Positions 8,524-16,448 of a stretch of 64,000 bases of DNA are shown here, piece by piece (position 1 is the stretch's first letter; each line of letters opens with the position of its first letter). A program made the translations under genes and the position numbers. The notes under the pieces are model-generated. The model was not told where the DNA came from and searched no databases. It saw only the letters and a program-made list of their open reading frames with translations. The stretch spans positions 124,001 through 188,000 of the forward strand of contig JAUYAL010000026.1 of the NCBI GenBank assembly GCA_030693535.1, given 5' to 3'. The DNA comes from Methylotenera sp. (GTDB lineage: Bacteria; Pseudomonadota; Gammaproteobacteria; Burkholderiales; Methylophilaceae).

Positions 8524-10098
8524 GTGAATTACATTGAATTATTTGCAGGCTGTGGTGGTTTATCACTAGGCCTAAAATCAGTTGGTTTTGACCTTGTTAT
8601 GGCAAATGAACTGTCTCCAATGGCAGCAGAGTCATATGCATTCAATTTTTTCAATGAAGATCTACAAAGCCAAGCAGAGTCTAAATCACCTAAACTCAAA
8701 AAAACTTTGTGGTTAAGCAGTCAATTCGAATTGTCTGAACTTAAGCAGCGTTTACGTGAAAACCCAAAAGCATACCCAGAATTGGGAAAAGGCAAGACAG
8801 ACATAGCCGCCGACGGTTCAAACCTTAAAGGTAGCCTTGTTGTGGGTAGTATTGTGGATCTTAACTTCTGGCTACAACAGAAACCAGAAGTGACTGCAGA
8901 ACTTAAAGGTGGATTTGGAAAGGGTGGCGTTGACTTAGTTTCAGGAGGGCCTCCATGCCAAAGCTTCAGTATGGCTGGACTTAGAAAGCAAGACTGCGAA
9001 AAAAACTCACTGCCATGGGAATTTGTTAAGTTTGCTCAAACCGTTCAACCCAAACTTGTCGTACTTGAAAATGTTACAGGAATTCTCAGACCGTTCAGAG
9101 ACGAGCAAGAAAATTGCTATTACGCATGGTTCGAGTTAGCAAAAGCATTTTCGGGGATTGGATACGTGCCACTTTGCTTGCACGTCAATGCAAAGCTAGC
9201 TGGCGTACCACAAAATAGACCACGGTTTATATTGATAGGAGTCAGGAAAGATTTTTTCGACACCCTATCAAAAACCTTTAACGAGGCTGAAATCACACTT
9301 TTTTCCCAGCCCTTAGAATTCTTCAATCGCACCAGCCACAACGAAGAAATTGAGATTGAGGCTCTATGTTATCGTGATGTTTCTAAGCCATCTGATCTCA
9401 GTCTATTTAAAAGCTCATTCTTAAAATCACTTGTGGTAAGTCATGACAAGCTAGCTACTGTAAGTGAAGCAATTGACGATTTAAGAGAATCTAGTGATTC
9501 CAACGGTCTGTTTCCAGCCAAACTTTTAAGTACGTTTAACAAGATTTTGCCAAAACGTGAAATGAAAAACCATGACCATCGTAGCAACGGATTGCTAGTC
9601 CGCCGCCGCTTCCGTATATATCAAGTTTTACAGCTAGTAGACACTGCCACACAAAGAAGTGTGCAAAAGGTTCTAAAAGGCGAGTCTGATGAAATTAGCG
9701 AAGCAGAATGGGCTAAGTTGGCCGTGTTTGATTACTTAAACGAGGCTGGAAAATTTACTATTTTTAAAAATAAAAAAGATTTTCTAATATTTTTAAAACA
9801 ACACCCGACAAAAAAACAAACTCAGAAAGCATTATTGCCTAACCAGCCAGCTCCAGCAGCTCTTTCTATTCCAGACGATGCTTGTCACTATCATCACGAT
9901 GAGTTGCGTACGCTAACAGTTAGAGAAATGGCTCGAATACAATCCTTCCCAGACAATTTTGAATTTCGCTCGAAAGTCACAACCGGTGGCAAGATGAGAT
10001 CCTTTGAAGTCCCTCAATATACTCAAGTTGGTAATGCAGTGCCACCATTGTTAGGTCGTGGATTGGCCCTTGCTATAGCAGAATTGCTAAGGCGCTAA
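8524..10098 (+). CDS. DNA (cytosine-5-)-methyltransferase
   Basis: A 524-residue m5C methyltransferase with motif I FAGCGGLSLGLKSVGFD at the very N-terminus, motif IV GGPPCQSFSMAG (catalytic Cys, about residue 145), motif VI LENVTG, motif VIII QNRPRFILIGVR, and motifs IX-X ending in QVGNAVPPLLGRG. The variable region between about residues 235 and 440 should contain the target-recognition domain. It transfers a methyl group from S-adenosylmethionine to C5 of cytosine and presumably protects the site cut by the divergent MvaI/BcnI-type enzyme. There is no N-terminal HTH extension as in SsoII or EcoRII enzymes. The frame opens with GTG at 8524, no Shine-Dalgarno is visible, and a TATATAAA lies only about 10 bases upstream, so a leaderless message is possible. 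Confidence 0.95.
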   Translation: MNYIELFAGCGGLSLGLKSVGFDLVMANELSPMAAESYAFNFFNEDLQSQAESKSPKLKKTLWLSSQFELSELKQRLRENPKAYPELGKGKTDIAADGSNLKGSLVVGSIVDLNFWLQQKPEVTAELKGGFGKGGVDLVSGGPPCQSFSMAGLRKQDCEKNSLPWEFVKFAQTVQPKLVVLENVTGILRPFRDEQENCYYAWFELAKAFSGIGYVPLCLHVNAKLAGVPQNRPRFILIGVRKDFFDTLSKTFNEAEITLFSQPLEFFNRTSHNEEIEIEALCYRDVSKPSDLSLFKSSFLKSLVVSHDKLATVSEAIDDLRESSDSNGLFPAKLLSTFNKILPKREMKNHDHRSNGLLVRRRFRIYQVLQLVDTATQRSVQKVLKGESDEISEAEWAKLAVFDYLNEAGKFTIFKNKKDFLIFLKQHPTKKQTQKALLPNQPAPAALSIPDDACHYHHDELRTLTVREMARIQSFPDNFEFRSKVTTGGKMRSFEVPQYTQVGNAVPPLLGRGLALAIAELLRR

Positions 10099-10113
10099 CA
10101 GACACACCATTCG

Positions 10114-10293
10114 TTGACCTACACCCGTAGGTTTGTAACACAAGCATATTCTCCAGCATAGTCACTATCCAGCAAATAAGAAAACAGGGCAACGGTTAAG
10201 TGTTTTGTTGCCCTGAGGTCAATAAGGATGGATACTATCAATAATGGAAAAGACTTTAGCTTTAAAAAGCTACGGTATAGCTAAAGAACAATA
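10114..10293 (+). repeat. Structured island repeat, copy II
   Basis: About 180 bp starting TGACCTACACCCG and ending AAAGAACAAT, roughly three-quarters identical to copy III at 12254-12433. It holds three potential hairpins: CCTAC-ACCC-GTAGG, CAGGGCAAC...GTTGCCCTG (10185-10215, perfect 9 bp) and CTTTAGCT...AGCTAAAG. It fills the space between the methyltransferase stop and the FAD gene stop, so it could act as a bidirectional terminator, but its conserved flanks go beyond that role. Confidence 0.8.
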
Positions 10294-10301
10294 AGTTTGA
10301 G

Positions 10302-11762
10302 TTAGTTATCGAAATAAAATGGCATGGGTATACGAGCCATATTTACTCTTGTTGCTTTATATTTCTTTGACAACCCGACTAACTTGGATGCCGGGGCATG
10401 ATCCGAGTCAACGCCAAACCTAACGATTAAATCGGTAAAAGACTTTTGTATTGAAGTGCCATTAACATTATCAAGGACATCTATACAATGAAAGCCGAGT
10501 TTATTTTTCATTAAAGATTTATTAGAGTCAATAGTGTGACCAAAGTGAACAATGGCTACTCTCTTACCCTCAAATGCATCCGGTGAATGCGCAATAGACT
10601 CATTGATTAGATGAACTAAAAATCTATTAAGTAAATAAGCTTTCCCAAAAAAATTCTCTCTGACAAATAAATGAACTGAGTCAATGAAACTAGTGTGAGC
10701 ATTTATTTCCCCACGCATTCCCTGAGAGACTCTACGACGAACGAATTGATTTTTAGCTAACTCTATTGCAACATTTCGGCAATGCCCATCCAATTCTTCA
10801 AAAACTTCATTGCTGGCAGTCCAAGTAGCATTTAACCTAGAGTTTTGTTCCAATGATAATAAGTAATCGTGTTCTTTATTAATTAAGGGTAGCACCCGAT
10901 GATCCGCATTGAGGAAATCAATAAACTGCAGCGGATGGTCGAATGTAGTAGCTGCCCTCAAAAAGTCTTGAAGTGCCCCATCACCACCACCGAGTATTGC
11001 TATACTTTGCTGTGTTTTTAGGCTCAATCGATCAGGCTTCCAAAAACTTACCCCCTCATAATCCCCATGTGTAAATTTTTCATTGCCCATGCTCGCAGCT
11101 AGAATAATAAACTTTGGATCTACCGAAAAATTAACTAGCCGCTTACTCAGCCAGTTAGTCCCGCTAACACGATGGACAAAAGGTTTAGATTTTTGAATTA
11201 CAAATGATTTAACAAGTTTTTTGGCAAGCCCGGAATTGACACTGGTGATTAGCTGAGGAGCCTTAGTTTTAGGGTTCCATTTAACTAGAGTATCATTTAA
11301 CCATAACCTCTGGTTGTTAGCGAAGTCCACTGCATTTATAGGCTTATCGCTTTTCCAGTTCATTGATCTAGCTGAGAGGGAAGTCCATCTAGGCCAACCA
11401 GAAGGTGGGTAATTCTGCGGTGTATGAAAATTAGCAGGCCACTCATACATGTAGGGACCTATAAATCTATGCTTTGATACAGCTTGTAAAGAAAAAGGTT
11501 CATCATTTGTCTCAATAATAGTGACGATCACACCAGCATTAGCAGCAGCAATTGCAGCGGCTATACCAGCAACACCAGCTCCAACAATAAGAATCTCAGG
11601 GTTTTTCTGTTTTAGAGCCACAATATCGCGAACCAACAAATTTGCACGGACAATCTGATCCCTAATGCTTACATGTACTAAACCTGTCGAAATGTCAAAG
11701 ACGTTAGCCGCACATTTGAGACTTAGCATCGAAAGAGTATTGTATGTTTGTACTTTATCCAT
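10302..11762 (-). CDS. FAD/NAD(P)-binding oxidoreductase-like protein
   Basis: A 486-residue protein with a dinucleotide-binding Rossmann motif VGAGVAG at residues 60-66, followed by the acidic residue ending strand 2 (IIET, Glu84), as in FAD-dependent oxidoreductases. A second glycine-rich motif AILGGGDGALQDF near residue 265 suggests a second nucleotide site, as in two-dinucleotide flavoproteins. The N-terminal 55 residues precede the Rossmann fold and are of unknown role. The ATG directly follows the stop of the upstream putative HTH gene with no gap, so the two are translationally coupled. The substrate is not known. The position inside a defence island suggests a conflict-related role, possibly NAD(P) consumption or sensing, but that is inference. 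Confidence 0.75.
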   Translation of the reverse strand: MDKVQTYNTLSMLSLKCAANVFDISTGLVHVSIRDQIVRANLLVRDIVALKQKNPEILIVGAGVAGIAAAIAAANAGVIVTIIETNDEPFSLQAVSKHRFIGPYMYEWPANFHTPQNYPPSGWPRWTSLSARSMNWKSDKPINAVDFANNQRLWLNDTLVKWNPKTKAPQLITSVNSGLAKKLVKSFVIQKSKPFVHRVSGTNWLSKRLVNFSVDPKFIILAASMGNEKFTHGDYEGVSFWKPDRLSLKTQQSIAILGGGDGALQDFLRAATTFDHPLQFIDFLNADHRVLPLINKEHDYLLSLEQNSRLNATWTASNEVFEELDGHCRNVAIELAKNQFVRRRVSQGMRGEINAHTSFIDSVHLFVRENFFGKAYLLNRFLVHLINESIAHSPDAFEGKRVAIVHFGHTIDSNKSLMKNKLGFHCIDVLDNVNGTSIQKSFTDLIVRFGVDSDHAPASKLVGLSKKYKATRVNMARIPMPFYFDN

Positions 11763-12173
11763 CTAAAATATCCTTAGAGAGCGTGTTAGCACTTCTTCGA
11801 AATCATCATCGGTGTAAGAAAAGAGAATGGGATGTGACAGAACTTGCCTCAGTCCGTCGCTAGTGTCGCCATCGTCGTTACCATCGCCACCATCGTTACC
11901 ATCGCCACCATCGCCACCATCGCCACCATTGTCACCACCGTCAGTGTAGAAAGGTATCTCGACAAACTCAGCAAGTTTTACTCCAACACCGATGGCGGTC
12001 CCATAAGAATCTGGAATTCCAGCGGCTTGGGCAATTTTCCTCATGGAAACCCCAGATTCATTAATAGCAGAGGCATACTTCAAGCCGAATAGATGAATCA
12101 TTGTGGACTTAGAGCCCTTTGGGGAGCTAAGATACATTCTTTTGAGTATATCAGCCAGACATTCCTTGTTCAT
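11763..12173 (-). CDS. Small putative HTH protein with Gly-Asp repeat linker
   Basis: A 136-residue protein not assigned to a named family. Residues about 20-68 (KYASAINESGVSMRKIAQAA and following) look like a helix-turn-helix or death-like helical bundle. Residues about 78-104 are a low-complexity run of GGD and GND units coded by 9-bp tandem repeats. The tail from about 110 is predicted folded and contains YTDDDFEEVLTRSL. It sits first in a two-gene operon with the FAD protein, whose ATG abuts its stop. The layout suggests a sensor or adaptor with a flexible linker to a short C-terminal interaction region, but no function is shown by the sequence. Confidence 0.65.
   Translation of the reverse strand: MNKECLADILKRMYLSSPKGSKSTMIHLFGLKYASAINESGVSMRKIAQAAGIPDSYGTAIGVGVKLAEFVEIPFYTDGGDNGGDGGDGGDGNDGGDGNDDGDTSDGLRQVLSHPILFSYTDDDFEEVLTRSLRIF
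11874..11940 (-). repeat. 9-bp tandem repeat coding the Gly-Asp linker
   Basis: About seven imperfect copies of a 9-bp unit (GGTGGCGAT read on the minus strand) inside the small HTH-like gene. The unit is a multiple of three, so slippage would lengthen or shorten the GGD linker without breaking the frame. Confidence 0.85.
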
Positions 12174-12253
12174 TTTAGATCCAAATTTTTATGTATTTTT
12201 GCCTGAGCTCTATCCAGACTTCACGGATCATTCTAGCACTTTGGAATAGTATA

Positions 12254-12433
12254 TCTGACCTACACCCGGATGTTCATAACACAAGTAGATTCTACACTGT
12301 AGCAACTATCCAGAAAATAGGTAAACAGGGACAACAATTACCCGAAACCGTTGCCCTGTGGTCAATATAAATAGATACTCTCCATAATGGAAAAGGCTTT
12401 AGCTCTGAAATGCTACGATAAAGCAAAGAACAA
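12254..12433 (+). repeat. Structured island repeat, copy III
   Basis: About 180 bp aligning end to end with copy II: TGACCTACACCCG at the start, ACTATCCAG...AAATA, GATACT...TAATGGAAAAG, and AAAGAACAAT at the end. The main hairpin is CAGGGACAAC...GTTGCCCTG (12326-12358), the same stem as copy II with one bulged A and a wholly different loop. It lies upstream of the leftward HTH-like gene, so it is not simply a terminator for a rightward gene here and may overlap that operon's promoter. Confidence 0.8.
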
Positions 12434-12544
12434 TCTTTAATAAAAGTTTTCCATCAGTGAGCACCGTTCAGGTGCAATTGCCTTGGGGGAGCCGAAGCAA
12501 AAATGAAGGAGCGCACGCGACTGAAAGTGAGCCCAAGCGAACGG

Positions 12545-12803
12545 TTTGCTTTGGGGGCAAAGCCCCGCCCCAAGTGAAACGCGGGAACCCCGTAAAATTT
12601 ATGGCGCAAGCCACCCGACAGGGCAAGGAGAAATTCGCGTGAGCGACATTCGACGAAGTAAGATTTTAGGGGGTTCCCGCGCTTCGCGGGGGCGCCCGAG
12701 ACGAAGTCGCTGGAACGAAGTGTAAGGCAAGTAAAACATTTTCATGAGCGGCAGCGAAAGCTCACCTTTACCCTACGTCCAGTAGGGGCGCGCTTTGCGC
12801 GGG
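12545..12803 (+). repeat. GC-rich dispersed repeat, copy B (long form)
   Basis: Begins with the hairpin GCTTTG-GGGG-CAAAGC and AAACGCGGGAACCCC, shared with copy A at 4145. About 105 bases absent from A follow, containing the perfect hairpin CCCGCG-CTT-CGCGGG (12676-12690). The shared segment CGCTGGAACGAAGTG to CCTACGTCCAG then follows, and a further hairpin CGCGC-TTT-GCGCG. No credible gene lies between 12174 and 12937; a short open frame at 12457-12642 falls inside this repeat and is not believed. Confidence 0.8.
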
Positions 12804-12937
12804 TGAGGGGTGAATATGTTTTAGGCGCAGGCGGTGATTTTCGCCGAAGAGTTGTTAATATATAAATATCAGTTTGTATATTAACAACTCAAAATAGCTT
12901 CTTAATACAAATAAAAACCTAACTTGTTAATGCACAC

Positions 12938-13843
12938 TCAAACGTTAGGGACGGTGTACACATTGCGTACAACATCATAGTCAACTACACCATAATTTTT
13001 GATGTGCATACGAAAAATAATAAGTTCAATCTTATTTACTCCTAGCTGACTCATTTTTGCCAAGGCTGCACTAATGACATTTAGCTCATGATTAATTTTT
13101 TTTCGCTTGCCTGACTTTGTAATTTCGCACTCATCTGGATTGATAGCAAAGGCAATTTTATCGGGCTGCACACCTCCGAAACTGTGCATTGCAACTCCGT
13201 TAATTTTATTTGTTTGAATTAAATTGAGAATCATGTTGTTTGTATTTAATTCTCCATTTTTACGTGATTTCTCGATCTCAAAACCTAACGTTTCAATCTC
13301 TCCTTCAACTATTAAATCTGGATAACGAACTTCATCCAAAAAATTAAATAACTTTCTGTTGCTACTTCCACCTAATCTTCTTAACTCAACTTCCGTCCAA
13401 AATTTTGGATTGTATCCCCTCGAATGTATATTCTCATCATTGGCAAATAGCACACACAGACCATGACTGTAAAGATCATGTTTCCAACATGCGGGTGGTA
13501 TCCAGGTTTCAAGATCATAATCATCACCATCCATTGGCATAATGGAATGTATTTTTAGAATAGCTCGTTTAACTTTTGGAAACCCATTTTCACGAACTAT
13601 TTTTGCCCCTTTTTCTTTGAGAACAACTGCAGTACCAGCATGGCATGGTAATTTCTGAATGAATACCAAATCCTTGTCGATTAATTTTTTAACTAAATTC
13701 TGCGCATACTGATAAGAATGTGCTCGATCTTTGTCGAACCAAAGAAACAGCGCAATTTCTTGAAGTCGTAGCCATCCAAAGCGACCTACAAGTATTAAGC
13801 ACTTAAGCTCTTGATCAAGACCAATTTGAACATTTCTAGACAT
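12938..13843 (-). CDS. Replication-relaxation family protein, winged-helix plus nuclease-like domain
   Basis: A 301-residue protein. The N-terminus (LGRFGWLRLQEIALFLWF-type residues 15-35 and the following KGAKIVRENG) resembles the winged-helix of plasmid replication-relaxation/MobC-like proteins. The middle has RYPDLIVEG followed by LGFEIEKSRK (about residues 172-195), fitting a PD-(D/E)XK nuclease-like core with Asp, Glu and Lys. Such proteins are found on conjugative elements and plasmids, where they act with relaxases or in replication. A GGGGA ribosome site precedes the ATG by 6 nt. Its neighbour upstream is an AlpA-like regulator, supporting an ICE or plasmid origin for this end of the island. 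The exact role is uncertain. Confidence 0.7.
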   Translation of the reverse strand: MSRNVQIGLDQELKCLILVGRFGWLRLQEIALFLWFDKDRAHSYQYAQNLVKKLIDKDLVFIQKLPCHAGTAVVLKEKGAKIVRENGFPKVKRAILKIHSIMPMDGDDYDLETWIPPACWKHDLYSHGLCVLFANDENIHSRGYNPKFWTEVELRRLGGSSNRKLFNFLDEVRYPDLIVEGEIETLGFEIEKSRKNGELNTNNMILNLIQTNKINGVAMHSFGGVQPDKIAFAINPDECEITKSGKRKKINHELNVISAALAKMSQLGVNKIELIIFRMHIKNYGVVDYDVVRNVYTVPNV

Positions 13844-13999
13844 TTGTTTCCCCTAATGTACGTACTAAATAAACTTCACTACCATCAACAACTACCGCGT
13901 CGCGCTTACACGCTCCTTGCTTACTCAGTTTTTTCGTTTTTTGCTGCGCAAAAAGCCTTAAAAACTCGAGCTAAGAAAGTTACCTTGAATATTAGATAA

Positions 14000-14245
14000 T
14001 CACTGTTGATTTTCGAGAGTCTGGTTTGTATGTGACGAGTTGAGGGAAAGTACTGAATTTGATGAAGCGCAAATGAGTCCATCAATATACGCATTGAGCA
14101 AATTGATAGGCACCAATCGTTTACCGTTAATTTTAACGGTTGCCACTGGAAATTTATTTTTCCATAGCCAATCACGCCCAGTTTGGGGTTTGATGCCTAA
14201 AATTTTAGCGGCATCGGAAATTGATACTAAAGCTGAACATTGCAT
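14000..14245 (-). CDS. AlpA/excisionase-like helix-turn-helix protein
   Basis: An 81-residue protein when started at ATG 14245, which is preceded by TTGGAG at 7 nt; a GTG at 14269 is the longer alternative. Residues about 6-50 (SISDAAKILGIKPQTGRDWL, then PVATVKINGKRLVP) form a MerR/AlpA-type winged HTH as in excisionases and phage or ICE activators. It lies upstream of the replication-relaxation gene on the same strand with a gap of about 150 bases. Likely controls excision or element gene expression. No integrase is seen close by, which is odd for an excisionase. Confidence 0.7.
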   Translation of the reverse strand: MQCSALVSISDAAKILGIKPQTGRDWLWKNKFPVATVKINGKRLVPINLLNAYIDGLICASSNSVLSLNSSHTNQTLENQQ

Positions 14246-14805
14246 ACACGGACTCCAAGGAAAATCCACCCATTACAATGGGTGGAACTTGGCGCTTTGT
14301 CCTCGCTCCATCTTACCTCGATGGATTGCTATTGTTTTTCGAAAGCCAATATATTCGAAAACTTTTAACGGCCCGTGTAAAGATATCGTAATTAAGATAT
14401 AAAAATATGTCAATCTATATTTAATATAATAATCAATATGTTATAGAAACAGTAAGTCAACACTTTGATTAATACATTATTGAATTGATGGTATTTCTGA
14501 TGGTATCTATAAATATTTAATTGTAAAATATCAATAAATAAAAGGCTTGTAGAGAGTTGTGCGGTTGTCTCTTTCCCACCAATAAAGACGCCCCTTTCGA
14601 GAGATTGGGGCGTTTTATTTTGCCTGTAATGCCACAAATACAATCTCATGTAGGGGCTATGTAGGATTATTTCTTATCAAAGGTTAGGATATGTTTAGTG
14701 AAAACCATTTGATAAATAAGTTGCCCATAAATCCAAAAAAATGGTAATTTTTAACTTTTAGCATATAAAAGATAGTGACGGGATCTAATCAAAGGAATCA
14801 ATACA
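14246..14805. other. Intergenic region at the presumed right edge of the left island
   Basis: AT-rich, no credible gene. It carries a strong terminator at 14588-14621 and presumably the promoter of the Ntn hydrolase gene. The bases before the terminator (ending CCCACCA near 14580) were examined as a tRNA 3' remnant, but no T-loop could be matched. Confidence 0.5.
14588..14621 (+). terminator. Strong rho-independent terminator with no rightward gene before it
   Basis: Stem ACGCCCC/GGGGCGT with a 12-nt loop, followed by TTTATTTT. On the other strand a shorter T-rich run follows, so it may work in both directions. There is no rightward gene for several kb to its left, which suggests it belonged to a chromosomal gene displaced or cut by the island. 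Confidence 0.8.
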
Positions 14806-15918
14806 ATGAAATTACCATTCAAACGCTTCGCCAACTATGCTTTATGCCTCAGCCTTATTTTAAGTCAAAATCCTTTATTTGCATGCACGGGGATTTCATT
14901 AAAAAGCCAAGATGGTGGGGTCGTTGTTGCCAGAACTGTCGAATGGGCTCTCGGTGACGCTCAGCACAATCGAATAGCCATTTTCCCACGAGGAAAGTCA
15001 TATCAAGGGCAGACGCCAGATGGTATTAATGGCATGGCTTGGACTGGTAAATTTGGATTTGTTTCTGTCGCGGCATATGGTCAGCCGTACGGCCCTGATG
15101 CGATGAATGAAAAGGGCTTATATGTTGGCGTGTATTACTTCCCCGGGTACGCCGATTATGAAGCTTATAACAAGACCAATGCACAGCAATCAATGAGTGT
15201 GGGCGACTTTATGCAGTGGATGCTATCGTCATACCAAACAGTGGCTGAAGTAAAAGCAAATCTTACACGCGTCAAAGTAGTGAATGTGGTTGACCCTCGC
15301 TTTGGTGGAGCACCATTGCCGTTTCATTGGAAAATTGCTGATGCGAGCGGAGCCAGCATTATCATTGAAATCATTAACGGAGGTGAAATTAAAATATATG
15401 AACCGTTCAAGGGGGTTGTGACGAACTCACCTACTTATGATTGGCATTTAACTAATCTGCGAAACTACATTAACTTACGCCAAGGCAATACAAGTCCACT
15501 TGCCATCGACAATCAATCTTTTGCGCCGTTTGGAAGTGGCTCTGGGTTAATCGGTCTTCCTGGTGACTTTACACCACCATCTCGGTTTGTTCGCGCAGCG
15601 ACACTCACGGCTGCAGTTCGCCCCTTGGCAACATCAACAGATGCTGTATTTGAAGCATTTCGAATTCTTGATAGCTTTAATATTCCAATTGGGATAACAG
15701 CCAGTCAAGGGAAAATAGCAAAGGATATAGAAAGCGCGACACAGATTACCACTTCTGCTGATTTAACAAATAAAAAGTATTACTTTCACACCATGAGCAA
15801 TCGGGAGATTCGCGTCATTGATTTGTCTAAAATTAATTTTGCGACTGTTAAGGAACAAATGCTAGATGGCGATGCTGGGATGAAACACGTGGTGCGTGAG
15901 ATTATTGTTAAAAATTGA
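14806..15918 (+). CDS. Secreted linear-amide C-N hydrolase, choloylglycine hydrolase family
   Basis: A 370-residue Ntn hydrolase. Residues 1-26 form a signal peptide (KR, hydrophobic [10 protein letters not shown], cleavage at LFA). The mature protein begins with Cys (CTGISL), the N-terminal nucleophile of penicillin V acylase, bile-salt hydrolase and related amidases. Family features include [12 protein letters not shown], the MNEKGL segment and [16 protein letters not shown]. It probably cleaves amide bonds in the periplasm. In proteobacteria such enzymes often act on N-acyl homoserine lactones or penicillin V rather than bile salts, but the substrate cannot be read here. ATG 14806 has an AAAGGAA-type ribosome site. 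It stands alone between the island edge and hipBA. Confidence 0.9.
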   Translation: MKLPFKRFANYALCLSLILSQNPLFACTGISLKSQDGGVVVARTVEWALGDAQHNRIAIFPRGKSYQGQTPDGINGMAWTGKFGFVSVAAYGQPYGPDAMNEKGLYVGVYYFPGYADYEAYNKTNAQQSMSVGDFMQWMLSSYQTVAEVKANLTRVKVVNVVDPRFGGAPLPFHWKIADASGASIIIEIINGGEIKIYEPFKGVVTNSPTYDWHLTNLRNYINLRQGNTSPLAIDNQSFAPFGSGSGLIGLPGDFTPPSRFVRAATLTAAVRPLATSTDAVFEAFRILDSFNIPIGITASQGKIAKDIESATQITTSADLTNKKYYFHTMSNREIRVIDLSKINFATVKEQMLDGDAGMKHVVREIIVKN

Positions 15919-16061
15919 TACTAGGGCACTTGGGGCAATAACTTAGAGATATTTAGCCAAATGATGATCCGTTCCTAAGCATAATAAATTTCGGCAATTG
16001 CTTTTATCCTCTGAGCAATTAAAAAAGCCTCTCAATTAAACTCTTGCTTTTTTATATAAAG

Positions 16062-16104
16062 TCAATAAAATGACTCTTATGTCGTTTAAGAGTCATTTTA
16101 TTGA
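16062..16104. promoter_or_regulatory. Perfect 18-bp inverted repeat overlapping the hipB start, likely operator
   Basis: TCAATAAAATGACTCTTA (16062-16079) is repeated exactly in inverse orientation at 16087-16104 with a 7-nt spacer. The last base of the right arm is the A of the proposed hipB ATG. HipB-type proteins bind palindromes at their own promoter. A TATATA-like -10 lies just upstream near 16052. In RNA the same repeat would hide the start codon. Confidence 0.7.
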
Positions 16105-16448
16105 TGTCAAAGAAATCAATCTCATTAATTAGTTCGAATCCTGAGGCGCTAAAGTCTCTGGAGAAACTTGGCCAAAGAATACGTTCAAATCGTGTTGCAC
16201 AAGGGTGGACTATCAAAGATATGGCTAACCGCCTCTTCTGTTCAGAGAACACATACAAAGCTATTGAGGCGGGCAAACCCACTTCAAGTATTGGCATTAT
16301 TGTTAACGCACTCTGGCTATTCGGCCAGATTGACTCAATTGATGCAATCGCTCCTGTTCAAATTAATCCAGATAATTTAATCCGCGTCAGAAAACAAAAC
16401 AAAACAAATGATGCTGGAGTAATCAGTGAGAATGAACGTGATTTCTAA
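16104..16448 (+). CDS. hipB: HipB-like XRE-family antitoxin
   Basis: A 114-residue protein starting at ATG 16104 (a TTG lies one codon upstream). Residues about 20-75 form an XRE helix-turn-helix (LGQRIRSNRVAQGWTIKDMA, then ENTYKAIEAGKPTSS). It is expected to bind its own operator and neutralise the HipA kinase encoded by the next gene, which overlaps its end by 23 nt. No ordinary ribosome site precedes the ATG, because the perfect inverted repeat occupies that place. The family call rests on the HTH and on the following hipA gene. Confidence 0.85.
   Translation: MSKKSISLISSNPEALKSLEKLGQRIRSNRVAQGWTIKDMANRLFCSENTYKAIEAGKPTSSIGIIVNALWLFGQIDSIDAIAPVQINPDNLIRVRKQNKTNDAGVISENERDF

Larger units (their letters stand above)
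1..14300. mobile_element. Left accessory/defence island, left end outside window, right end not resolved
   Basis: This stretch contains restriction, GHKL/Z1, STAND-type ATPase and plasmid or ICE-type genes (a replication-relaxation protein and an AlpA-like regulator). It is more AT-rich and more broken up than the respiration block to its right. No integrase and no terminal direct repeat could be recognised inside the window. The left edge is therefore unknown, and the right edge is placed only by gene content, between the AlpA-like gene and the Ntn hydrolase. The island call is inference from content. Confidence 0.6.

Noticed and set aside
11874..11940. CRISPR array
   Set aside because: The unit is 9 bp, coding, with no spacers; no cas gene and no other regularly spaced repeat exists in the window.
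10114..12433. Retron or reverse-transcriptase-linked RNA for the structured repeats
   Set aside because: There is no reverse transcriptase gene in the island and the hairpins do not show a retron msr/msd layout.
12457..12642. 61-codon rightward open frame
   Set aside because: It lies within the GC-rich repeat B; the homologous bases in copy A do not keep the frame.
14553..14585. tRNA or tmRNA 3' end remnant ending CCCACCA
   Set aside because: The bases before it do not contain a TTCRA T-loop or a matching stem, so no attachment site can be claimed.
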